The position numbers were made by a program, and so were the translations under genes. This document shows positions 56,924 through 64,000 of a DNA stretch of 64,000 nt, one piece after another (position 1 is the stretch's first letter; each line of letters starts with the position of its first letter). Under the pieces are notes generated by a model. It was not told the DNA's origin. It searched no databases and saw only the letters and a program-made list of their open reading frames with translations. The stretch is taken from positions 3,782,001-3,846,000 of the forward strand of contig CAWIMX010000001.1 in assembly GCA_963837345.1 (NCBI GenBank). Reading direction: 5' to 3'. The stretch comes from CAWIMX01 sp963837345 (lineage in GTDB: Bacteria > Acidobacteriota > Vicinamibacteria > Vicinamibacterales > CAVVIG01).

Positions 56924-58564
56924 ATGGACGGATCGGTGAACGCCGACCTTCACGTCGACCAGCCCGAGATCGGCGCCGACGAACGCCGCGCCGAAATCGA
57001 GCGCGCGCGCCGGCTGGCCGAGCGGTACCGGCTCGAGTTCGTCGACATGAACGACTTCCGGATCGACCAGGATCTGTTCCGGTCCATACCGGCGGACTTG
57101 ATGCTGCGGTACGGCTTCGTGCCGCACCGCCGCGAAGGCCGGGGGCTCGTCATCGTCGTGTCGGACCCGAGCGACCTGCCGATGATCGACGAGCTCGGCG
57201 TGCTGCTCGCGACGCCCATCAAAGTGACCGTGGGCGCGCGCAGCGCGATCGAGGCCATCCTGAAGAAGAGCGAGAGCTCGCAGCGCGTGCTGGAGGAAGC
57301 CACCGAGAGCTTCCAGCTGCAGCTGCTGAAGGAAGAAGACAACGGCGACGAGAGCCTGACGGTCGAGCGGCTCACGAGCGACATCAGTCCGGTGATCCGG
57401 CTCGTCGATTCGACGATCTACACCGCGCTCCAGCGCCGCGCCAGCGACATTCACATCGAAACGCAGGACGACGCGGTCTACGTGAAATACCGCATCGACG
57501 GTGTGCTGCAGCCGGCGATGCGGCCCATTGCCAAGCAGTTCCACAGCTCGATCATCTCGCGCATCAAGGTGATGGCCGAACTCGACATCGCCGAGAAGCG
57601 CGTGCCGCAGGACGGGCGGTTCAAGCTGCGCACCCCCGGCAAGACGATCGACTTTCGCGTGTCGATCATGCCGAGCGTGCACGGCGAGGACGCGGTGATC
57701 CGCATTCTGGACAAGGAGTCGATCAGCCAGCAGTTCAGCGAACTGCGTCTCGACATCCTCGGGTTCCCCGACTCGGAGCTCCGGCGGTTCCGCAAATACA
57801 TCCTCGAGCCGTACGGCATGGTGCTCGTGACCGGTCCGACCGGCAGCGGCAAGACGACCACGCTCTACGCCGCGCTTTCCGAGATCAAGTCGGTCGAGGA
57901 CAAGATCGTCACGATCGAGGATCCGGTCGAGTACCAGCTGCGCGGCATCACGCAGATTCCGATCAACGAGAAGAAGGGTCTGACGTTCGCCCGCGGCCTC
58001 CGCTCGATTCTTCGCCACGATCCCGACAAGATCATGGTGGGCGAGATTCGCGACTCGGAGACGGCGCAGATCGCGATCAACTCGGCGCTGACGGGGCACC
58101 TGGTGTTCACCACCGTGCACGCGAACAACGTGTTGGACGTGCTGGGCCGCTTCCTGAACATGGGCGTCGAGGCGTACCAGTTCGTGTCGGCGCTGAACTG
58201 CGTGCTCGCCCAGCGGCTCGTGCGGGTGATCTGCACCGAGTGCAAGCGGCCCGCCACGGTCACGCGCGAGCAGCTCCGCGAGTCGGGGCTGAATCCCGAT
58301 CTGGCCGGCGCCCACACGTTCTACGAAGGCGTCGGATGCATCGAGTGCGGCGGCACCGGCTACAAGGGGCGCACGGCGATCTGCGAGCTGCTCGATCTGT
58401 CCGATCGGATCCGCGAGATGATTCTCGAGCGCCGTCCGACGTCGGAGATCAAGAAGGCCGCACGCGACGAAGGCATGCGCTTCCTTCGCGAATCCGCCGT
58501 CGAGCGCGTCATGCAGGGCGTGAGCACGCTCCGCGAGATCAACAAGGTCACGTTCGTCGAATGA
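56924..58564 (+). CDS. pilB: type IV pilus / type II secretion assembly ATPase
   Basis: A 546-residue cytoplasmic ATPase that powers pilin polymerisation. The N-terminal T2SSE_N domain is followed by the N2 domain (ASDIHIETQDDAVYVKYRID) and the RecA-like domain with Walker A GPTGSGKTTTLYAAL, the Asp box (TIEDPVEYQL), Walker B (KIMVGEIRDSETA) and His box (TGHLVFTTVHAN). A four-cysteine metal site (CTECKRP...CIECGGTG) is intact. GspE is the T2SS name for the same family; neighbours of Pil type support pilB. Its TGA overlaps the pilM ATG. Confidence 0.95.
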   Translation: MDGSVNADLHVDQPEIGADERRAEIERARRLAERYRLEFVDMNDFRIDQDLFRSIPADLMLRYGFVPHRREGRGLVIVVSDPSDLPMIDELGVLLATPIKVTVGARSAIEAILKKSESSQRVLEEATESFQLQLLKEEDNGDESLTVERLTSDISPVIRLVDSTIYTALQRRASDIHIETQDDAVYVKYRIDGVLQPAMRPIAKQFHSSIISRIKVMAELDIAEKRVPQDGRFKLRTPGKTIDFRVSIMPSVHGEDAVIRILDKESISQQFSELRLDILGFPDSELRRFRKYILEPYGMVLVTGPTGSGKTTTLYAALSEIKSVEDKIVTIEDPVEYQLRGITQIPINEKKGLTFARGLRSILRHDPDKIMVGEIRDSETAQIAINSALTGHLVFTTVHANNVLDVLGRFLNMGVEAYQFVSALNCVLAQRLVRVICTECKRPATVTREQLRESGLNPDLAGAHTFYEGVGCIECGGTGYKGRTAICELLDLSDRIREMILERRPTSEIKKAARDEGMRFLRESAVERVMQGVSTLREINKVTFVE

Positions 58565-59520
58565 ACCCGTTTGCTTCGCTGCGCACCTCGTCGGGTCCCC
58601 AAGCCGCCGTCGAGCTGTCGACGCATCGCGTCTCCGGCGCGGCGATCGACGTGCGCGGCGGCCGTCCGGTCGTGGCGGCGCACGCGATGGAACCGCTGCC
58701 GGACGGGGCGCTGGCGCCCGCCCTTGCCGCGCGGAACGTCGTGGACCGCGAGGCGGTCGCGTCCGCCCTGGCCACCGTGCTCGACCGACTGGGCCGTCCG
58801 AACCGGATCGGCCTCGTCGTGCCCGATCCGGTGGCGAAGGTGTCCATCGCCCGGTTCGAGCACGTCCCGTCGCGTGCCGCCGACCTCGATCAGCTGGTCC
58901 GCTGGCAGGTGCGCAAGTCCGCGCCCTTCGCGATCGACGAGGCGCAGGTCAGCTACACGCGGGGCCTCCGGACTGGCGAAGGCCAGGAGTTCGTCGTATC
59001 GGTGGCCCGTCGCGACGTCATCGAGGAGTACGAGAGCCTCGCCGCCGAGGCCGGGGCGCACGCGGGCATCGTCGATCTGTCGACGTTCAACGTCGTGAAC
59101 GCCGTGCTCGCGGGCAGCGCGCCGCCGACGGGCGACTGGCTCCTGGTCAACGTGGCGCCCGACTACGCGTCGATTGCCATCCTGCGCGACCACGACCTCG
59201 TGTTCTTCCGCAACCGGGGCGCCGACAGCGACGTCACCCTCACCGACCTCGTGCACCAGACGGCCATGTACTACGAAGACCGGCTTCGAGGCGGCGGCCT
59301 CGGGCGTGTCTTCCTCGGCGGCGGAGGCGCGGGCCTGCTGACGCCGGCCGACCTGGATCAGGCGCGCCGCAGCCTGGAAGCGCGCCTGTCCACATCGGTC
59401 GAGGCCGTCGATCCGCGAGAGGCCGCCAGTCTGACGGATCGGATCGGGGCGACGCCCGCGCTCCTCGACACGCTCGCGCCGCTCGTCGGGCTGCTGCTGC
59501 GTGATCGGGAGGCCGCATGA
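58561..59520 (+). CDS. pilM: pilus assembly protein PilM (actin-like)
   Basis: A 319-residue cytoplasmic actin-like ATPase that docks with PilN at the inner membrane. The N-terminal phosphate-1-like segment is AAVELSTHRVSGAAID; VRWQVRKSAPFAIDEAQVSY is a conserved PilM signature, and VFLGGGGAGLL is the glycine-rich nucleotide site. The conserved PilN-like partner gene follows with an ATGA overlap. The ATG at 58561 overlaps the pilB stop. Divergence from model PilM is clear in the N-terminal part. Confidence 0.87.
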   Translation: MNPFASLRTSSGPQAAVELSTHRVSGAAIDVRGGRPVVAAHAMEPLPDGALAPALAARNVVDREAVASALATVLDRLGRPNRIGLVVPDPVAKVSIARFEHVPSRAADLDQLVRWQVRKSAPFAIDEAQVSYTRGLRTGEGQEFVVSVARRDVIEEYESLAAEAGAHAGIVDLSTFNVVNAVLAGSAPPTGDWLLVNVAPDYASIAILRDHDLVFFRNRGADSDVTLTDLVHQTAMYYEDRLRGGGLGRVFLGGGGAGLLTPADLDQARRSLEARLSTSVEAVDPREAASLTDRIGATPALLDTLAPLVGLLLRDREAA

Positions 59521-60114
59521 TTCGCGGCAACCTGGCGACGCGTCCGTTTTACAACGAGCAGCCCGTCCGACTGGCGCTGGGCGCCCTGCTCCTTCTCGTC
59601 GTCGCGGCCACGCTCTTCAACGTCACGCGCGCGCTGGCTTCCGCGCGCCGTGACTCCGCGCTCGAAACGGCGGCGGTTCAGGATGAATCGCAGACCCGCG
59701 AGCTGGCGGCGCGCGCCACCGCGCTGCGCGCGACCGTCGACCCGGCGGACATTCGGGCGGCCGCGGATCGCGCCCGCGCAGGCCAACGGCCTCATCGATC
59801 GGCGCACCTTCTCGTGGACCGAGCTCTTCAACCGGCTGGAAACCACGCTGCCCGACAACGTGCGCATCACCGCGATCCGCCCGCAGGTCGACCCGACGCG
59901 CGGCATCGTGGTGACGATCAACGATGGTGGCGCGGAGCGTCGACGACGTCGACGCGTTCATGGAACAGCTCGACGAGACGGGTGCCTTCAAGCAGCTGCT
60001 GCCACGAACCGAGCGCATCGGCGAGGACGGCCTGCTCCAGACGACCCTCGAAGCCGAGTACCGCAGTCGGCCGCCGCAGACCTGCCGTCCAGCGCCCCGG
60101 AGGCCGGCCGATGA
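59517..60114 (+). CDS. pilN: pilus assembly protein PilN, three frameshifts
   Basis: A bitopic inner-membrane protein of the alignment complex: a short cytoplasmic tail (NLATRPFYNEQPVR, which binds PilM), one span (LALGALLLLVVAATLFNV), coiled coil and periplasmic domain. The frame is lost three times: an extra C at about 59772 (before AQANGLIDRRTFSWTELF), an extra G at about 59926 (before MVARSVDDVDAFMEQL), and a missing base at about 60067 (before QSAAADLPSSAPEAGR). Corrected, the protein is about 198 residues and its TGA overlaps the pilO ATG. Assignment is firm, the exact sequence is not. Confidence 0.85.
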
Positions 60115-60686
60115 CGCCCTGGCGCCGCGTGCTGCGCGAGCGGCGGGGCATTGTCGTCACCCTGGTGCTGCTGGTGGTCGCCAACATGGCGGCCTACCTC
60201 CTGATCGTGCGGCCGCTCAGCATTCGCGCGGAGGGTGTGGCCGCGCGTGCCCAGACCGCGGCCGCCGCGCGGCAGTCGGCTCAACGCGAGGAGACGGCGG
60301 CTCGCGATCTGGTCGCGGGGAAGTCGGACGCCGACAAGGAACTGGCGACCTTCTACGATGAAGTGCTGCCCGACGGGCCGTCCGCGGCGCGCCGCCTGAC
60401 GTATGCGCGCCTCCCCGCGCTCGCCCGCGACGCCAACGTGCGATACGAAGAGCGGGAGTCGAGCTTCGACGATTCCGAGGCCGATGCCGGGCTCGGTCGG
60501 CTCGAGACCCGGATGCTGCTCGTGGGGCGATACGGCGACATCCGGCGCTTCATCCATGCGCTCGAGACGTCGTCGGAATTCGTGATCATCGACGCCGTGA
60601 CCATTGCCGCGGATCAGGGAGGCGAGACCCAGAGCCTCACGCTGCAGCTCTCCACCTACTACCGGCTGGAGTCGCATGGCGCGTAG
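60111..60686 (+). CDS. pilO: pilus assembly protein PilO
   Basis: A 191-residue inner-membrane protein pairing with PilN. A short basic tail and one span (GIVVTLVLLVVANMAAYLLIV) precede a coiled coil (AEGVAARAQTAAAARQSAQREE) and a ferredoxin-like periplasmic domain (LLVGRYGDIRRFIHALETSS is the signature). Length agrees with PilO. The ATG at 60111 overlaps the pilN end. The 3' end overlaps the next gene by 11 nt. The reading frame is intact here although both neighbours are broken. Confidence 0.88.
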   Translation: MTPWRRVLRERRGIVVTLVLLVVANMAAYLLIVRPLSIRAEGVAARAQTAAAARQSAQREETAARDLVAGKSDADKELATFYDEVLPDGPSAARRLTYARLPALARDANVRYEERESSFDDSEADAGLGRLETRMLLVGRYGDIRRFIHALETSSEFVIIDAVTIAADQGGETQSLTLQLSTYYRLESHGA

Positions 60687-61230
60687 GCGCGACCAGATCG
60701 TGCTCGCGGTGCTGCTCCTGGTGCTGGCCGGCGTGGGCTATCGCGCCTGGCGATCGACGGCCGCGCCTCGGCGGTCCGCGTCGAACCCTTCGGCGGCGGG
60801 TCGGAGGGCCGACGCGAGTCCGGCGACGCTGACGGCGCCCGACGTGCATCTGCAGGCGCTCAATGCCACCGCCCCGGCGGTGGAGCCGGCGGGGCGCGAC
60901 CTGTTCCGGTTTGGTGCGCCGCCCGCGCCGGATCCGACGCCGCGCGCCGCGCTGCCCGCCCCGGTTCCCGGGCCCGGGTCGCGGCCGACAGACGCGGCTG
61001 CTCCCGAAGGCGTGGCGCCGATTCCCCTCAAATTCATCGGCGTCGTCGAGGGATCTGATTCGAACGCGCGCATTGCCGTGCTGAGCGACGGCCGTGGGGC
61101 GCCGCTTTACGGCCGCGAGGGCGACGCCATCGCCGGACGGTATCGCATCTTGCACATCGGGACGGAATCCGTCGAAATGGCTTATCTCGATGGCCGCGGC
61201 CGACAGACCATTCGGCTGTCGGGGAGCTAG
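60676..61230 (+). CDS. PilP/GspC-like pilus lipoprotein-linker candidate
   Basis: A 184-residue protein: an N-terminal hydrophobic segment (IVLAVLLLVLAGVGYRAW), a long Pro/Ala-rich linker, and a C-terminal beta domain with IPLKFIGVVEGSDSNARIAVLSDGRG and YRILHIGTESVEMAYLDGRGRQTI. The last part is a HR-domain-like fold of the GspC/PilP type that bridges the inner membrane to the secretin. No lipobox is visible, unlike typical PilP, so it is nearer GspC in topology. Position between pilO and the secretin supports a bridging role. Confidence 0.75.
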   Translation: MARRRDQIVLAVLLLVLAGVGYRAWRSTAAPRRSASNPSAAGRRADASPATLTAPDVHLQALNATAPAVEPAGRDLFRFGAPPAPDPTPRAALPAPVPGPGSRPTDAAAPEGVAPIPLKFIGVVEGSDSNARIAVLSDGRGAPLYGREGDAIAGRYRILHIGTESVEMAYLDGRGRQTIRLSGS

Positions 61231-61252
61231 GCGCAGGAGATTCGAGGCACCC

Positions 61253-63705
61253 GTGACGAGACGGTTGAGAGCGATCGCGGTTCTCGTGGCACTGGCGATG
61301 ACCGCTGCCGGCTGTGCGGCCGGCCGGGCATTCCGCCAGGGCGAGGCGGCGGTCCAGGCGGGCGACGTGGACCAGGCGGTGGCGTACTACCGCCGGGCCG
61401 TCCAGGCGGATCCCGACAACGCGCGCTACAAGATCGCGCTCGAACGGGCGATGCTGGCGGCCTCGCGCGTGCACCTGGATCGGGCGAAGGACTTCGAGGC
61501 GCACGACCAGCTCGACGCCGCGATCAGCGAGTATCGCCTGGGTGCCGAATACGATCCCTCCAACCGGCTGGCGGCATCGAAAGTGGCCGAGCTCGAACGC
61601 ACCGTGCGGGATCGGGTCGAAGCCGCACGCCCGAGGCCGCCGATCGAGCAGGCCCGCGAGCGCGCCCGGCAGGCGCTCGCCGAGCCGATGCTGAATCCGG
61701 CATCGCGCGAGCCCATCATCGTTCGCTTCAACAACACGAGCCTGCGCGACGTGCTTTCGGCCATCGGCGGCATGACGGGCATCAACGTGGTCTACGACCC
61801 GCAGGTGAGCAACCAGCAGGTCACGCTCCAGCTCGACGGCGTGACGCTCGAGCAGGCGCTCACCGAGATCATGACGATGACGCAGAACGCCTACAAGGTG
61901 CTGTCGGACCGGTCGATTCTGGTGTTCCCGGACAACGCGCAGAAGCACGGGCAGTACGACGACCAGGTGGTGCGCACGTTCTACGTCTCGCATGCCGACG
62001 CGACGCAGCTCGTCCAGCTGCTGAGCGTGATCGTGCGGCTCCCGGGCCTGCCGATCATTCCGGCCATCGCCGTCAACGAGCAGAACAACACGATCACGGT
62101 GCGCGGCACGGCGCCGGTCGTGGACATCATCGGCCGCGTCATCGAGCAGAACGACAAGCCGCGCGCGGAGGTGATGTTCGACGTCGAGATTCTGGAAGTG
62201 GATCGCACGCGCGCCAAGCAGTACGGGCTGAACCTGTCGCAATACGCCGTCGGCGGCATCTTTTCGCCGGAATCCGCACCCACGACCGACGCGACACCGC
62301 CCGGCTCCGTTTCATCGGGAGTGCCGTTCAACCTGAACACGATCTCCCGCGGCGTGAGCACCGCGGACTTCTACTTCGCCGTTCCTGCGGCGATCGTCCG
62401 GTTCCTCGAGAGCGACTCGCACACGAAGCTCGTCGCCAAGCCGCAGCTGCGAGGCGCGGAAGGCGCCAAGCTCACGCTGAGCCTCGGCGACGACGTGCCC
62501 ATCGTCACGACCAGCTACACGCCGATCGCGTCGGGCGGCGCGTCGGTCAACCCGCTCAACTCGTTCCAGTTCCGATCGGTGGGCATCAATATCGAGATGA
62601 CACCGCGCGTCACGCTCGAGGGCGACATCCTCATCGACCTCAACGTCGAGAGCAGCTCGCGGGGCAGCGACGTCAACATCGCCGGGACCAACTACCCGTC
62701 GTTCGGATCGCGAAAGGTCGGCACGCAGCTCCGCCTGCGCGACGGCGAACCGAACCTGCTGGCCGGCCTTCTCCGCGAGGATGACAACCGGCATCGACGC
62801 AGGGCGTGCCAGGCGCCATCCACGTGCCGGGCTTGCGCGCCAGCTCTTCGGCGGGACGGATCAAACCAACAAGCAGACCGACATCGTGATGCTGCTCACG
62901 CCCCACATCATCCGGACCAAGGAGATCAGCAGCGACGACCTGCTCCCGGTCTACATCGGATCGCTGCAGAACCTCGGCGTGGGCGGCCCGCCGCCGCTCA
63001 TTGCGTCGCCCGGCTCGCCCGACGAACCGGCCATCATTCCGGCGCCGGGCACGAACCCGGCGCCGCCGGCCGCGCCGCCCGCGAACCCGACCTTCCCGCC
63101 CGCGGCCAACGGGACGATTACGCTGCCGCCAGGCTCGTCACCGATTCCAGGCACCGTCCTCGTGCCCCCCGCGCCCGCGCCGGCCTCTCCACCGCCGGCA
63201 GTTCAGCCGCCGGCGGCGGCAGCGCCAGAGCCGCAAGCGGCGGCGCCGATCTCGACCCCTGCGCCGCCCCCGGCCGCCGGGACGACCAGTGGCGTCGGAT
63301 CCGCGGTCGTGCAGCTCACGATGCCGCCGACGATGAGCGTCGGCGGAGGCCCGTACACCGTGCCGATTACGATCGCCAACGTGGCACGGCTGTCGACGAT
63401 CACGCTGACGCTGACCTTCGATCCGGCCCAGTTGTCGCGTGCGGTCGGTGCAGGAGGGCAGTTTCATGCGCACCGGCGGCGCCGAGGCGACCTTCGCGCA
63501 GCAGGTGAGCCCCGGCCGCGTCGACATCACGATCGCCCGTGGCGCCGATGCGACGGGCGCGACCGGATCAGGCCTGCTGGCCGCCCTCCTCGTCAGTCCG
63601 GTGGCGGCGGGCGGCGCACAAATCACGGTGAGCGGAGTCGCCTCGGGTCCGGGCGGCACCAGCATGGGGCTTCAGTTCCGTCCCGCGATCGTACGGATTC
63701 AATAG
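61253..63705 (+). CDS. pilQ: type IV pilus/T2SS secretin with N-terminal TPR and C-terminal cohesin-like domain, frameshifted
   Basis: The outer-membrane channel for pilus or secreted proteins. The GTG at 61253 opens a lipobox signal (TAAGC), then TPR-like helices (VDQAVAYYRRAVQADPDN), N0/N1 domains (PIIVRFNNTSLRDVL) and the secretin core (VPIVTTSYTPIASGG, LEGDILIDLNVESS, LRDGEPNLLAGLL, IVMLLTPHIIRTKE). After a Pro/Ala linker comes a cohesin-like beta domain (PYTVPITIANVARLST, VRSVQEGSFMRTGG). Three frame breaks are seen: a missing base at about 62790, another at about 62840 and an extra T at about 63437. Corrected it has about 817 residues. GspD is the alternative name. Confidence 0.88.
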
Positions 63706-63723
63706 CAGGGATGAGTGAGTAGG

Positions 63724-63750
63724 GCTTGGGGATTAGGGATTAGGGACACG
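63724..63750 (+). repeat. GATTAGGG short tandem repeat
   Basis: ggggattagggattagggacacgg contains two and a half copies of an 8-bp GATTAGGG-like unit between the secretin gene and the pseudopilin. Such short repeats recur in intergenic DNA of several bacterial groups; significance here is unknown. Confidence 0.55.
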
Positions 63751-63753
63751 GAA

Positions 63754-64000
63754 GTGCTGAAAGTCGCACGTCTCGGTGAGAAGGGTTATACGTTCATCGA
63801 GCTGATCGTCGTGTCGACGATCATCCTGATTCTGGCGTCCGCGATCATGCCGCTGGCGAAAGTCACCGCCCAGCGGACGCGCGAAGCCGAGCTGCGTCGC
63901 GACCTGCGCGAAATGCGGACCGCGATCGATCAGCTTCAAGGACGCCGCCGACCAGGGCCTCATCGCGCCGCTCGAACTCGAGGCGGAAACGAAGGCTATC
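63754..64000 (+). CDS. pseudopilin (GspG/PilE type), partial at window edge and frameshifted
   Basis: The 5' part of a type IV pilin-like protein. The short leader MLKVARLGEKG is followed by the prepilin peptidase site and helix GYTFIELIVVSTIILILAS, with Glu at +5, then a polar helix (VTAQRTREAELRRDLREM). After AIDQ the frame breaks at about 63934; removing one extra C gives FKDAADQGLIAPLELEAE up to the window end. The start is GTG 63754. It is the first pseudopilin after pilQ and is probably co-transcribed with the operon; the 3' end lies beyond base 64000. Confidence 0.82.
   Translation, partial: MLKVARLGEKGYTFIELIVVSTIILILASAIMPLAKVTAQRTREAELRRDLREMRTAIDQLQGRRRPGPHRAARTRGGNEGY

Overview
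The window is a high-GC chromosomal segment of an acidobacterium, most likely class Vicinamibacteria. That placement is inferred from gene content and composition, not from a marker-gene comparison. Supporting traits are many lipobox-bearing proteins, a type IV pilus operon whose secretin carries an N-terminal TPR segment and a C-terminal cohesin-like domain, a bacterial microcompartment (BMC) aldehyde dehydrogenase, and very high GC. There are no insertion sequences, prophage genes, CRISPR arrays or recognisable tRNAs. About fifty protein genes and one structural RNA (RNase P RNA) can be supported.

Layout. 1-9.6 kb: housekeeping genes on the plus strand (metG truncated by the window edge, a 54-bp tandem repeat array, tatD, a polyprenyl diphosphate synthase, ligA, a DegP-type protease, an NtrC-type response regulator, rnpB). 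9.7-20.6 kb: envelope and glycan region (sugar-nucleotide epimerase, three related lipoproteins, a multi-span membrane protein, GT4 and GT2 glycosyltransferases, an SGNH lipoprotein, a methyltransferase). 20.7-26.2 kb: a plus-strand cluster of an NTF2-like lipoprotein, ComEA, a secreted phospholipase A2-like protein, a pseudopilin, a PilZ protein and a GAF-AAA+-Fis regulator whose GAFTGA loop is altered. 26.2-28 kb: a collagen-like secreted protein and a small membrane protein on the minus strand. 28-41 kb: metabolism and secretion (gcvT-gcvH-gcvP, an outer-membrane beta-barrel, a class IV aminotransferase, nnr, tsaE, guaB, secA). 41-51.7 kb: M23 peptidase, PQQ dehydrogenase, alpha/beta hydrolase, comM, a 907-residue coiled-coil protein and an MltD-type lytic transglycosylase. 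51.9-53.9 kb: a two-gene BMC locus. 54-64 kb: a lipoprotein, a lytic transglycosylase, and the pilC-pilB-pilM-pilN-pilO-pilP-pilQ operon with a further pseudopilin at the window edge.

How the genes work together. GcvT, GcvH and GcvP form the glycine cleavage system; the lipoamide dehydrogenase is not here. SecA and GuaB are joined by an ATGA overlap. The pil operon encodes platform, ATPase, inner-membrane alignment complex and secretin, and starts behind a strong extended -10 promoter. The BMC-H shell protein and CoA-acylating aldehyde dehydrogenase overlap by 4 nt and form a satellite microcompartment locus. The 20.7-26.2 kb cluster joins pilus/competence parts to a phospholipase-like exoprotein and two candidate regulators, and is the least conventional assembly in the window.

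Quality caveat. Six conserved genes (epimerase, gcvT, mltD, pilN, pilQ, the last pseudopilin) are broken by one or more single-base indels, and ligA by one in-frame TGA. In every case the homologous reading continues immediately afterwards. Seven of the ten indels lie in the last 4.3 kb. Sequence error is the simplest explanation.
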